From an uncultured Eubacteriales bacterium (lineage in GTDB: Bacteria > Bacillota > Clostridia > Oscillospirales > Oscillospiraceae), in NCBI GenBank assembly GCA_900549485.1, contig UROG01000036.1, positions 1-30,743 on the forward strand: a DNA stretch of 30,743 nt, in the 5' to 3' direction. Below the pieces are notes generated by a model. It made no database searches, was not told the origin of the DNA, and was given only the letters and a program-made list of their open reading frames with translations. Position numbers and translations under genes: made by a program. Shown piece after piece: positions 14,385 to 21,919 of this stretch (position 1 is the first letter of the stretch; each line of letters opens with the position of its first letter).

Positions 14385-15446
14385 TCAAACACTCTGCCGC
14401 AGGAGCTTTCTGCGGCGGTTTATATAGCGCTCCATGTCGCCGGCGGTTATAAACTCTGTCAGCACCAGCTGCTCAAATACGGGTACGGTGCAGGACAGAA
14501 AGCCAAGGCGCTCATGGTAACGTGCGGCAAGGCTTTCCGGCAGAACCATATAACCCGTTCTGATAGAGGGGGCGATAGTTTTAGAAAAGCTGTTGACATA
14601 TATGACGCGCTCAGGGCAGATAGAATACACCGTTTCTACTGGCTTTGCGGAAAATTCCGAATCGTAATCGTCCTCTACGATGTATGCGTCCGCCGTCTCC
14701 GCCCATGCGGCGTATTCGCGCCGCTTTTCCGCAGTTGCCGTGACGCCGCTGGGATAGCTGTGGTACGGCGTTACATGGAGTATACCGGCGGTGCAGCCTT
14801 CAAGCTCATCGCTCACTATTCCGCACGGACCGAGCGCGAGCAGCTCACAGTCCGCCCCGCTGCTTTCATACACTCTGCGTATTTTTTCATAGGAAGGGTT
14901 TTCAAGCGCAATGCGCCTGCTGCGGCCGCAGAGGGGAAGCACAAGGGAATACAGGTACTCCGCGCCCGAACCGACGATTATCTGTTCCGCAGCCGCTTTT
15001 ATGCCGCGGCTGCGCATAAGGTAATCCGAAATTGCGCGGCGCAGTGCGGTACAGCCCATGTTTTCACCGCGTGATAAGATACCGCTGCCGTATTCGGTGA
15101 TGACGCGGCGCATGGTTTTTGCGTATATGGAAAAAGGGAAATCCGCCGGAATATCCTCCGCCCTCATGCTCTCAACGCTCACCGGCTTTACCGGCGGCAT
15201 GCCGCCCACCGCAGCGGCGGCAAAATACCCGCTGCGCTCCCTTGCCTCGGCATAGCCCTCATCCGCAAGAAGCGCATAGCAATGCTCTGCCGTTATTACG
15301 CTCACGCCCGTTTCCGCCGCCAACGTTCTTTTCGACGGCAGTCGGCTGCCTGCGGGTATCGCGCCCGATTCAATGTCGGATCGCAGCTGGGTATACAGCT
15401 GCACATAAGCGGGAAGACGGCTTTCTTTGTCAACAAAATACTTCAT
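14385..15446 (-). CDS. MocR/PdxR-type regulator, C-terminally shortened
   Basis: Fusion of a GntR winged-helix domain (about 1-70: LPAYVQLYTQLRSDIESGAI, then GSRLPSKRTLAAETGVS) to a type-I aminotransferase fold. The PLP lysine lies in YVNSFSKTIAPSIRTGYM (about residue 290). MocR proteins usually run 450-490 aa; this one stops at 353, after ERYINRRRKLLRQSV. The small C-terminal subdomain (about 100 aa) is therefore absent, and the downstream 125 bases do not encode it in another frame. It is divergent from a pyridoxal kinase gene, which suggests a PdxR-like role in vitamin B6 salvage. Whether the short form still binds PLP or DNA is open. Confidence 0.85.
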   Translation of the reverse strand: MKYFVDKESRLPAYVQLYTQLRSDIESGAIPAGSRLPSKRTLAAETGVSVITAEHCYALLADEGYAEARERSGYFAAAAVGGMPPVKPVSVESMRAEDIPADFPFSIYAKTMRRVITEYGSGILSRGENMGCTALRRAISDYLMRSRGIKAAAEQIIVGSGAEYLYSLVLPLCGRSRRIALENPSYEKIRRVYESSGADCELLALGPCGIVSDELEGCTAGILHVTPYHSYPSGVTATAEKRREYAAWAETADAYIVEDDYDSEFSAKPVETVYSICPERVIYVNSFSKTIAPSIRTGYMVLPESLAARYHERLGFLSCTVPVFEQLVLTEFITAGDMERYINRRRKLLRQSV

Positions 15447-15468
15447 CTGGTCTTATCCTTTTTTCGTA

Positions 15469-15506
15469 TTCTGAGCATAGCAATAATATCAGAACGATGA
15501 TATAAT
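15469..15506 (+). promoter_or_regulatory. pdxK promoter with inverted-repeat operator
   Basis: A perfect -10 box TATAAT (15501-15506) has no recognisable -35 box at the right distance, as in activator-dependent promoters. Immediately upstream lies the inverted repeat TTCTGA (15469-15474), 14 bases, TCAGAA (15489-15494), in the shared region between the MocR-type gene and pdxK. It is a likely binding site for that regulator. Confidence 0.5.
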
Positions 15507-15538
15507 GCAGCCGAAAAAAAGTCAAGAGGCAGATGATT

Positions 15539-16384
15539 ATGAAACGTATAGTTACTATTCAGGATATTTCCGCTCTGGGCAAATGCTCGCTGACGGCCGC
15601 GCTTCCGGTTATCTCGGCGCTCGGCGTTGAGTGCGCGGTGATGCCTACGGCGGTATTGTCCACCCACACGATGTTCAAGGGCTTTACCTTCCATGATCTT
15701 ACAGATGAAATGGAACCGGCCGCACGCCATTGGAAGGAGCAGGGCTTTGCCTTTGACGCAATATACACCGGATATCTCGGCTCCTTCCGACAGATAGATA
15801 TAGTAAAGCGGTTTATTGCCGATTTCGGGGAGGGCGCGAGGGTCATCGTCGATCCCGCAATGGCGGATAACGGAAAGCTCTACGCCGGATTTACGCCTGA
15901 ATTTGCACTCGGAATGGCGGAGCTTTGCAGGAACGCAGACATCATTCTGCCGAACGTGACGGAAGCCTGCTTCATGCTCGGCAAAGAGTACAGGAAGGAC
16001 TATGACCGGACTTATATTCTGGAGCTGCTTGACGGTCTTAAAGGGCTTGGCGCGAAAAACTGCGTCATAACCGGCGTGAGCTTTGAAAAGGATAAGCTCG
16101 GCGCGGTAAAGCTTGACGGCGAAACGGGAGAATATTTTGAATATTTCACTTCCCGCCAGCCTGAAAGCTTCCACGGTACGGGCGATCTTTTTGCGTCGGC
16201 AGTTGCGGGCGGCGTCACGCGCGGCATGACTATTGACGATGCGCTCAGACTTGCGTGTGACTTTATATGCGAGTCGATACGCCTGACAATAGCGGAGAAG
16301 AGCCACAACACCTACGGCGTGAATTTCGAGCAGGCTATACCGTATCTGCTGAAAAGAGCGGAGGACATAGAAAATAAGGGATAA
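15539..16384 (+). CDS. pdxK: Pyridoxal/pyridoxamine kinase
   Basis: Ribokinase-family enzyme that phosphorylates vitamin B6 vitamers to PLP or PMP. The N-terminus MKRIVTIQDISALGKCSLT is the family's, followed by VLSTHTMFKGF and the phosphate-binding GTGDLFASAVAGG (about 213-225). Its length is 281 aa. Of two close ATGs (15533, 15539) the second is chosen: AAGAGG lies 9 bases before it but only 3 bases before the first, and family members start at this position. It is monocistronic and divergent from the MocR/PdxR-like regulator, suggesting control by PLP level. A foldback element follows the stop within 6 bases. Confidence 0.92.
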   Translation: MKRIVTIQDISALGKCSLTAALPVISALGVECAVMPTAVLSTHTMFKGFTFHDLTDEMEPAARHWKEQGFAFDAIYTGYLGSFRQIDIVKRFIADFGEGARVIVDPAMADNGKLYAGFTPEFALGMAELCRNADIILPNVTEACFMLGKEYRKDYDRTYILELLDGLKGLGAKNCVITGVSFEKDKLGAVKLDGETGEYFEYFTSRQPESFHGTGDLFASAVAGGVTRGMTIDDALRLACDFICESIRLTIAEKSHNTYGVNFEQAIPYLLKRAEDIENKG

Positions 16385-16389
16385 AATGT

Positions 16390-16535
16390 AATGGGGTTGT
16401 CTCAAAATAGAATTTTCTAAAAATCAGCCCAACAATAAAGCCGTGAAAATCCGATAGAAACTGGATTTTCACGGCTTTATCTAACTTTTGAAGGGGGCTG
16501 TTCTCTTACAATCTGCATTTTGAGACGACCCCATT
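16390..16535. mobile_element. 146-bp foldback (MITE-like) element
   Basis: Terminal inverted repeats of 19 bases with one mismatch: AATGGGGTTGTCTCAAAAT (16390-16408) and ATTTTGAGACGACCCCATT (16517-16535). Inside is a second perfect 18-bp inverted repeat (16435-16452 with 16463-16480) with a 10-base loop, plus CAGCCC/GGGCTG between the tiers. The whole unit can fold into one long hairpin. It has no coding capacity. Ends of the GGGGTTGTCTCAAAA kind are typical of insertion-sequence termini, so it may be moved in trans by a transposase elsewhere. It could also serve as a terminator for pdxK. Confidence 0.7.
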
Positions 16536-16564
16536 ATTTTGCGTATTTCCGGAAGCTTGCCGCA

Positions 16565-16663
16565 TTACATGGATATCCAGCCCAGCACGTATCCGACGCG
16601 CCCTGAAAAGCTGCTCCTCCCGCCGGAACCCTGTGAAAGCTTGCTATTTGAAGTTTTATCCAT
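16565..16663 (-). pseudogene. N-terminal stub of a sodium:neurotransmitter-type symporter
   Basis: A 32-codon frame with ATG at 16663 and AGGAG 12 bases upstream reads MDKTSNSKLSQGSGG and then RSSFSGRVGYVLG, ending WISM and stop. The FSGRVGYVL segment is the hallmark lead into transmembrane segment 1 of the NSS transporter family (normally followed by AAAGSAVGLGNIWRFPY). Those residues are gone and no other frame restores them. It lies 44 bases past trxB and 30 bases from the foldback element, so deletion associated with that element is likely. It is probably non-functional. Confidence 0.55.
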
Positions 16664-16707
16664 AAAAATCTCTTTCTCCTGTAAACAGATATGCCCCTTG
16701 CGTATAT

Positions 16708-17613
16708 TTATCTATCCAGATAAGCGCAGGCGGCGAGCGCGGCGACGGAACCGTCCGCTGCGGCAGTGGTAAGCTGACGCACGCTCTTTTTCCTGCAATC
16801 GCCCGCCACGAAAACGCCTGCGGTTTTTGTCAGGCAGTCTTCGGCGGCGTCGGCGTATCCGGCTGCGTCAAGATCAATGTATTCCTTGAAAATGCCGTTG
16901 TCGGGCGTATGACCTATGGCGACAAAAAGCCCGTCGAGCGCGATCTCGCGTTCCGCGCCGTTCTGCGCAAGCTTTATCCCGGTAAGCTCACCGTCTCCAA
17001 GAAGCGCGGTTATCGTGCTCTCGGTGACAAATTCCACGTTGCCGCGCTTTTCAAGCGCGTCCACAAGCTTTGCCTCGCCTCGGAACTGCGCACGCCGGTG
17101 GATGAGATACACCTTTTCGCATTTTTCACTCAGCAGCAGCGCGTCCTGCAAGGCGCTGTTGCCGCCGCCGCTGACGGCGACGGTGCGCCCTTTGTAAAAC
17201 GCCCCGTCGCACACGGCACAGAAGCATACCCCGTTTCCGACAAGGGCTTCCTCGTTCTCTATGCCAAGCATTCTCGGCCTTGCGCCGGTGGCGATTATAA
17301 CGCTCCGTCCCTCGAAGACCGCGCCTGAGTCGCAGATTATGCGCTTGACATCGCCGTCAAGCGACGCCGACACCGCCTCGTCCAGTTCAACCTCGGCGCC
17401 CTGCTCCATTGCCTGCTCCATGAGCCTGTCGCCAAGCTCCGCGCCGCTTATCGACACGACGGACGGAAAGTTTTCGACCTTCGGCGACCATGTTATCTGC
17501 CCTCCGAAGGCTGCTTTTTCGATAACGAGCACGCTTTTCCCCGCACGGCAGGCATAGGTTGCGGCAGTCAGCCCCGCGGGGCCGCCGCCGATAATAAGTA
17601 TATCGTATATCAT
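16708..17613 (-). CDS. trxB: Thioredoxin reductase-like flavoprotein
   Basis: FAD/NADPH disulfide reductase of 301 aa. The FAD motif IIGGGPAGLTAATYACRAG begins at residue 6. The redox-active pair is in CFCAVCDG (CxxC), followed by an NADPH motif VAVSGGGNSALQDALLL. The C-terminal FAD motif is GVFVAGDCRKKSVRQL. The start at 17613 is chosen because its ATG overlaps the whiA stop (ATGA) with AGGAGA just upstream; the longer frame from 17643 would run through whiA. It is the last gene of hprK-murB-rapZ-whiA-trxB. It probably keeps thioredoxin reduced. Confidence 0.92.
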   Translation of the reverse strand: MIYDILIIGGGPAGLTAATYACRAGKSVLVIEKAAFGGQITWSPKVENFPSVVSISGAELGDRLMEQAMEQGAEVELDEAVSASLDGDVKRIICDSGAVFEGRSVIIATGARPRMLGIENEEALVGNGVCFCAVCDGAFYKGRTVAVSGGGNSALQDALLLSEKCEKVYLIHRRAQFRGEAKLVDALEKRGNVEFVTESTITALLGDGELTGIKLAQNGAEREIALDGLFVAIGHTPDNGIFKEYIDLDAAGYADAAEDCLTKTAGVFVAGDCRKKSVRQLTTAAADGSVAALAACAYLDR

Positions 17614-18527
17614 TTTTCTTCTCCTGACATATCGCTCTGACAAAGCTTCATGAGCTTTTTTATTCTGTAATTCACGGCGCTTTTCGTAACGGACGGCATT
17701 GACAGCCGCCCAAGATCGGAAAGGCTTGCCTCGGGATTCGTTATGCGCAGCAATGCCGTATCCCTCAGATCGTCCGGCAGTGCGTCAAGCCCGTTTTCCG
17801 CGACAAAGCGCTTGATAACGCGTATCTGGCTCTGTGCGGCGATAACGGTTTTGTCGGCGTTGGCGGCGTCGCAGTTTATCTGGCGGGTGACGGTGTTGCG
17901 CATTTCCTTGTCAACCTTTGCCGTCATGACCTCCATGGCGGTGTTCGACGCGCCTATCGCGGTGAAAAAGTCCGCTATCGCGTCGGCCTGCTTGAAATAC
18001 AGAAGGCTGTTGCCTGCGCGGTGCGTTTCCTTCGGGGAAAAGTCCATATCCAGCAGAAGGGAGTGTACCTCGCGGCTCACGCTCCGGTGCGGCGTCGCAA
18101 GCTCAAGATGATAGCTTTTCTGCGGGTCGGTGACGCTGCCCCCGGCAAGAAAAGCGCCGCGCACAAAAGCGGCGCGGTCGCAGTCCTCCTCAAGCATACC
18201 GAAATTTACGTGATGACTGAGGAGCGTTTCGGCATCCGCGCCGTAAACCGAGAGTATTTTATATATCTTTTCCGCGTCGGTTATCTCAAAGCTTCTCTTT
18301 CCGCGGCAGCCCTCGTCGGGCAGATAGTCGAACTCAAGCGAAAAAGCGCGGCGGAAAAGGCGCGGCAGACGCTGGGCGAAATCGGCGCTTGCGGTTATTA
18401 TCCTGATGTCCGTGGGCGAAAAGGTGTTGCAGTACATCAGCACGCCGTAGCACTCCGCCGCGGCGGAGCTTTTTTTATCGATTTTTTGCAGGCACAGCTC
18501 TGCCTTTGCATCCGATGAAAATGACAT
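17610..18527 (-). CDS. whiA: WhiA DNA-binding protein
   Basis: WhiA family, 305 aa. The N-terminal part is related to LAGLIDADG homing endonuclease folds but catalytically dead (AAECYGVLMYCNTFS near 22-36, FVRGAFLAGGSVTDPQKSYH near 125-145). The C-terminal helix-turn-helix region contains LRITNPEASLSDLGRL, then MPSVTKSAVNYRIKKL. In actinobacteria WhiA is a sporulation regulator; in Firmicutes it affects cell division and chromosome segregation. It lies 2 bases after rapZ and overlaps trxB by 4 bases. The YvcK/GlmR gene that usually sits between rapZ and whiA is missing here. Confidence 0.96.
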   Translation of the reverse strand: MSFSSDAKAELCLQKIDKKSSAAAECYGVLMYCNTFSPTDIRIITASADFAQRLPRLFRRAFSLEFDYLPDEGCRGKRSFEITDAEKIYKILSVYGADAETLLSHHVNFGMLEEDCDRAAFVRGAFLAGGSVTDPQKSYHLELATPHRSVSREVHSLLLDMDFSPKETHRAGNSLLYFKQADAIADFFTAIGASNTAMEVMTAKVDKEMRNTVTRQINCDAANADKTVIAAQSQIRVIKRFVAENGLDALPDDLRDTALLRITNPEASLSDLGRLSMPSVTKSAVNYRIKKLMKLCQSDMSGEEK

Positions 18528-18529
18528 GG

Positions 18530-19387
18530 TTATTTGTCGATATCCCTGTTTATGTTAATGGAGCTTATGCCCTTTGCGGAAAGATAGTCGTTGAGTGCGG
18601 AGGCTATCGCTACGCTGCGGTGCCGCCCGCCCGTGCAGCCTATCGCTATCGTAAGGGTAAGCTTGCCTTCCTCCACATAATACGGAAGAAGAAAATCTAT
18701 CATGTCCTGAAGCTTTTCCGTCATCTGGCGCGTCTGCGGATAGCTGAAAACGAACTCGAAAACGGGTCTGTCAAGACCGGACATATCGCGCAGCTCCTCC
18801 ACGTAATAGGGGTTCGGCAGGAAACGTGCGTCAAAGACAAGGTCGGCGTCCATGGGGATGCCGTGCTTGAAGCCGAAGGACATGACCGTCACGTCGATCT
18901 CACGCTTTTTCCCGCTTCCGGCAAAAAGCGTAAAGAGCCTGTTTTGCAGCATACCGAGGGTGAGATAATTGCTGCTGACAAGATAATCAGCCTTTGCCTT
19001 TATGGGCGCGGTCAGCTCTTTTTCCTTCTCTATTGCCTGCTCAAGACTGACGTTCCTGCTCTGGAGCGGGTGGCGGCGGCGCGTTTCCTTGTAGCGCCGC
19101 ACAAGCGTTTCCGTGTCGGCGTCCATATACAGAATACGGCAGTTGCAGTCCATCTCTCTGAGCTGCTCTATCGTCGTCAGCACCTCATCGAAGCCTTCCT
19201 TTTCGCGCACGTCCGTCACGAGGGCTACCTTTTCATAGCGCCCCTTTGTTGCGATGCACAGCTCCGCGAAGCGCGGCATAAGCGCGACGGGCATATTGTC
19301 CACGCAGTAGTAGTCCAGATCCTCAAGCACATCGGCCGCACGGCTTTTTCCGGCGCCGGAAAGTCCGGTTATGATAAGAAAATCCAT
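18530..19387 (-). CDS. rapZ: RapZ/YvcJ nucleotide-binding protein
   Basis: A 285-aa P-loop protein of the RapZ (UPF0042, YvcJ) family. The Walker A loop GLSGAGKS is at residues 8-15, followed by VLEDLDYYCVDNMPVALM. The conserved C-terminal domain has FDARFLPNPYYVEELRDMSG and the signature IGCTGGRHRSVAIA. In enteric bacteria RapZ guides RNase E decay of GlmZ; the role in Firmicutes is less clear, with links to competence and cell-envelope precursor control. It is joined to murB by a one-base stop/start overlap (TAATG) and followed by whiA after 2 bases. Confidence 0.96.
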   Translation of the reverse strand: MDFLIITGLSGAGKSRAADVLEDLDYYCVDNMPVALMPRFAELCIATKGRYEKVALVTDVREKEGFDEVLTTIEQLREMDCNCRILYMDADTETLVRRYKETRRRHPLQSRNVSLEQAIEKEKELTAPIKAKADYLVSSNYLTLGMLQNRLFTLFAGSGKKREIDVTVMSFGFKHGIPMDADLVFDARFLPNPYYVEELRDMSGLDRPVFEFVFSYPQTRQMTEKLQDMIDFLLPYYVEEGKLTLTIAIGCTGGRHRSVAIASALNDYLSAKGISSININRDIDK

Positions 19388-20394
19388 TATCTTTTATCCT
19401 CAGGAAAATCAGAATTGTTTTCGGTCACGTGATTTCTCGGTACTTTGGGGCCGTTGTCCTCAAGCCGGTAATCCTCCGGCAGCAGAATTATCTCCGGGGC
19501 GAGGGTGACGCCGGTTTTGTCATATACCGCATGGCGGACATGATCCATAAGCTCGTAAACGTCCTTTGCGGTCGCGCCGCCCTTGTTGACGATGAAGCCT
19601 GCGTGCTTTTCGGATACCTGCGCGCCGCCCACGGAAAAGCCCTTCAGCCCCGCTTCGTCGATCAGCGCGGCGGCGTAGTGTCCCTCGGGACGCTTGAACG
19701 CGCTTCCTGCCGACGGAAGATCAAGCGGCTGCTTGTCGCGGCGGCGCTGGTTAAGCTCACGCATTTTCTCCGCGATCTGCTCGCTGCCGCCATTTTCAAG
19801 GGAAAATACAACGCTCAGTATCACGCAGCCCGGCATAGTCTGGAACAGGCTCGAACGGTAGGCAAATCTGCATTGCTCATTGGTAAGCTCATACAGCTTC
19901 TGCTCCGGCAGATAGTAGATCACGACGCTTTCAATGCAGTCCTTCATCTCGCCGCCGTAAGCACCGGCGTTCATCATTGTGCCGCCGCCCACGGTTCCGG
20001 GAATACCGGAGGCAAATTCAAGTCCGGCAAGCGCGTTCTGCTGCGCAAACGTCGCAAGCTTTGAAAGCGACACGCCGGAGCCTGCGTATATTTTCCCATC
20101 GCCGCAAAGAAAAAGCTGGTCAAGCTTCCCCGTGCTGACGACAAAAAGGTCGGGACAGCCCGCATCCGGAAAAACGACATTCGTCCCGTTGCCCAGGATA
20201 TACGGGGCGTGACCGTGCTCCTTGAGGATACAGCAGAGCTTGCTCAAAGAGCCGACGTCCTGCGGAGCGGCATAGGCTCTCACAGCCCCGCCGACCTTCA
20301 TTGAGGTGTGGGTGTTCATCGCCTCGTTTTCAAGCAGGGTCATACCCGGCAGTTCTTTTTTTATTTCAGCAATTGCAGCTTCAAGATTTTCCAT
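19387..20394 (-). CDS. murB: UDP-N-acetylenolpyruvoylglucosamine reductase
   Basis: FAD enzyme completing UDP-MurNAc for peptidoglycan synthesis. NTHTSMKVGGAVRAYAAP (about 28-45) is the FAD-domain entry. ILGNGTNVVFPD and GLEFASGIPGTVGGGTMMNAG (with the proton-relay region) are conserved. The late motifs SAGSAFKRPEG and GGAQVSEKHAGFIVN match type II MurB. At 335 aa it has an extra hydrophilic tail of about 30 aa (from LLPEDYRLEDNG). A GGAGG ribosome site precedes it. It lies 42 bases downstream of hprK and overlaps rapZ by one base. Confidence 0.97.
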   Translation of the reverse strand: MENLEAAIAEIKKELPGMTLLENEAMNTHTSMKVGGAVRAYAAPQDVGSLSKLCCILKEHGHAPYILGNGTNVVFPDAGCPDLFVVSTGKLDQLFLCGDGKIYAGSGVSLSKLATFAQQNALAGLEFASGIPGTVGGGTMMNAGAYGGEMKDCIESVVIYYLPEQKLYELTNEQCRFAYRSSLFQTMPGCVILSVVFSLENGGSEQIAEKMRELNQRRRDKQPLDLPSAGSAFKRPEGHYAAALIDEAGLKGFSVGGAQVSEKHAGFIVNKGGATAKDVYELMDHVRHAVYDKTGVTLAPEIILLPEDYRLEDNGPKVPRNHVTENNSDFPEDKR

Positions 20395-20436
20395 ATTGAT
20401 CCTCCATGCGGATTTTGCGGCGCGGCCGGCGGGCGT

Positions 20437-21375
20437 TCAGAATATTCCCGCGTCAATGGCGGAGTCATGCGCGGCGGCCAGAGTTTCCGCGGCGTTGAAG
20501 CCCATCTTCTTCTGACGGTTGTTCATGGCGGCAAGCTCCATTATAACGGCAAGGTTGCGCCCCGGCGCTACCGGGATCGTAACCGACGGGACGCTTACGC
20601 CCAGAATGTCCTGCATATCGGAGCTGAGACCGAGCCTGTCGTATGGTTTGCCCTCTTCCCAGCGCTCCATTTTTATCACAAGGTCGATGTTGGATTCGGG
20701 CTTTACCGCGCCTACGCCGTAGATGTGGCGCACATTAATAACCCCTATGCCGCGCAGCTCCATATAATACCTTATCATTTCCGGCGCGGTGCCGATAAGC
20801 GTTGTGCGGTCGATAAGCCGTATTTCAACCGCGTCGTCGGCTATCAGACGATGCCCGCGCTTTATAAGCTCAAGTGCCGTCTCGCTCTTGCCGATGCCGC
20901 TGTCACCCATAAGCAGCACTCCCTCGCCGTAGATCTCCACAAGCACGCCGTGCGTTGTCATACGCGGGGCAAGATGATGCTGGAGCGCGTTTATAAGGTT
21001 TGCCTGCAAGGCGGAAGTGTCTTCCTCGGTTATAAAGAGGTTGCGGTCGTATTTTTCGGCAAGCGCTATATCCTCCGGAAACGGCTCCACCCCGTGACAT
21101 ATGACAAGTCCTGCAATATCGTACTGCATGAAGCACTCGATGGCTCTGCTGCGCTGTTCGGGCGAAAGCGTGTCAAGGTACGCATTTTCCACGCGGCCTA
21201 TTATTTGCAGGCGGTTCGGGTCAAAGTAGTAATAGAACCCGGTGAGCTGCATGGCAGGGCGGTTCACGTCCGACGTTCTCAGGACGGCGGTGTCGTAATC
21301 CCGCGATTTGTGGAGCACACGGAGATTAAGCTCCTCCACTATCGTTTTCAGCTTAACTGTATATTTTGACTTCAT
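20437..21375 (-). CDS. hprK: HPr kinase/phosphorylase
   Basis: Bifunctional enzyme that phosphorylates and dephosphorylates Ser46 of HPr, the key to carbon catabolite control in Firmicutes. Walker A is MGDSGIGKSETALELI. The preceding HGVLVEIYGEGVLL, the IADDAVEIRLI stretch and the C-terminal MNNRQKKMGFNAAE signature are all present. The start at 21375 (312 aa) is preferred over 21384 because GGAGG lies 10 bases before it but only one base before the first ATG. It heads a five-gene leftward operon with its own promoter. It fits with the many sugar- and nucleoside-use genes around it. Confidence 0.96.
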   Translation of the reverse strand: MKSKYTVKLKTIVEELNLRVLHKSRDYDTAVLRTSDVNRPAMQLTGFYYYFDPNRLQIIGRVENAYLDTLSPEQRSRAIECFMQYDIAGLVICHGVEPFPEDIALAEKYDRNLFITEEDTSALQANLINALQHHLAPRMTTHGVLVEIYGEGVLLMGDSGIGKSETALELIKRGHRLIADDAVEIRLIDRTTLIGTAPEMIRYYMELRGIGVINVRHIYGVGAVKPESNIDLVIKMERWEEGKPYDRLGLSSDMQDILGVSVPSVTIPVAPGRNLAVIMELAAMNNRQKKMGFNAAETLAAAHDSAIDAGIF

Positions 21376-21417
21376 ACAACCCATGCCTCCGATATCAGAT
21401 CGCGTCTTATTGCTCCT

Positions 21418-21446
21418 ATTTTACCCGCAACGGCTTGTTTTGGCAA
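21418..21446 (-). promoter_or_regulatory. Promoter of hprK operon
   Basis: Minus strand TTGCCA (21441-21446), 17 bases, TAAAAT (21418-21423), about 40 bases before the hprK start. Confidence 0.7.
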
Positions 21447-21508
21447 CAGCTTTTTCCGCAATCATTTTGAAAAGGGGAAAATAATTCCGGCAAAAGATGA
21501 AAAAACTC

Positions 21509-21537
21509 TTGCAATCAGACGGCAAGTCTGCTATTAT
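21509..21537 (+). promoter_or_regulatory. Promoter of rpmB
   Basis: TTGCAA (21509-21514), 17 bases, TATTAT (21532-21537), 50 bases before the L28 start and back to back with the hprK promoter. Confidence 0.75.
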
Positions 21538-21586
21538 AAACAAGCTGTCTTATCAGCTAAACACAAGCAAGGAGGTGCTTCAAGCT

Positions 21587-21775
21587 ATGGCAAAGTGTCA
21601 GTTTTGTGATAAGGATATGGCATTCGGCATCAAAGTCAGCCACTCCCACAGACGCTCCAATCGTACATGGAAGCCCAATGTGAAGCGCGTCAAGGCCATC
21701 GTAGACGGTTCTCCCAAGCACGTTTACGCTTGCACTCGCTGCCTGCGCAGCGGTAAGGTCACCCGCGCTGTGTAA
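21587..21775 (+). CDS. rpmB: 50S ribosomal protein L28
   Basis: A 62-aa large-subunit protein. The start is fixed by AAGGAGGTG and the conserved MAKCQFCDKDM. Two CxxC pairs (C4/C7 and C49/C52) make this the zinc-binding form. HSHRRSNRTWKPNVKRV and the C-terminal TRCLRSGKVTRAV are conserved. A longer open frame starting at 21497 has no ribosome site and begins upstream of the promoter. It is monocistronic with its own promoter and a strong terminator. Confidence 0.96.
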   Translation: MAKCQFCDKDMAFGIKVSHSHRRSNRTWKPNVKRVKAIVDGSPKHVYACTRCLRSGKVTRAV

Positions 21776-21795
21776 TTTTAATATTACCCGAAACA

Positions 21796-21826
21796 AAGCC
21801 TGTCGAACACGACGGGCTTTTTTCGG
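21796..21826 (+). terminator. rpmB terminator
   Basis: AAGCCTGTCG, loop AACA, CGACGGGCTT with one G-U pair, then TTTTTTCG. An outer ACCCGAAA/TTTCGGGT pairing extends the stem. Confidence 0.9.
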
Positions 21827-21919
21827 GTTTAAACGCCGCCGCATACGCTTTCCATTGACTTTTGATCTTTTGAATGGTACTGTGATTATAAAAACAGTAT
21901 ATATAAGGAAGGAACGGCA

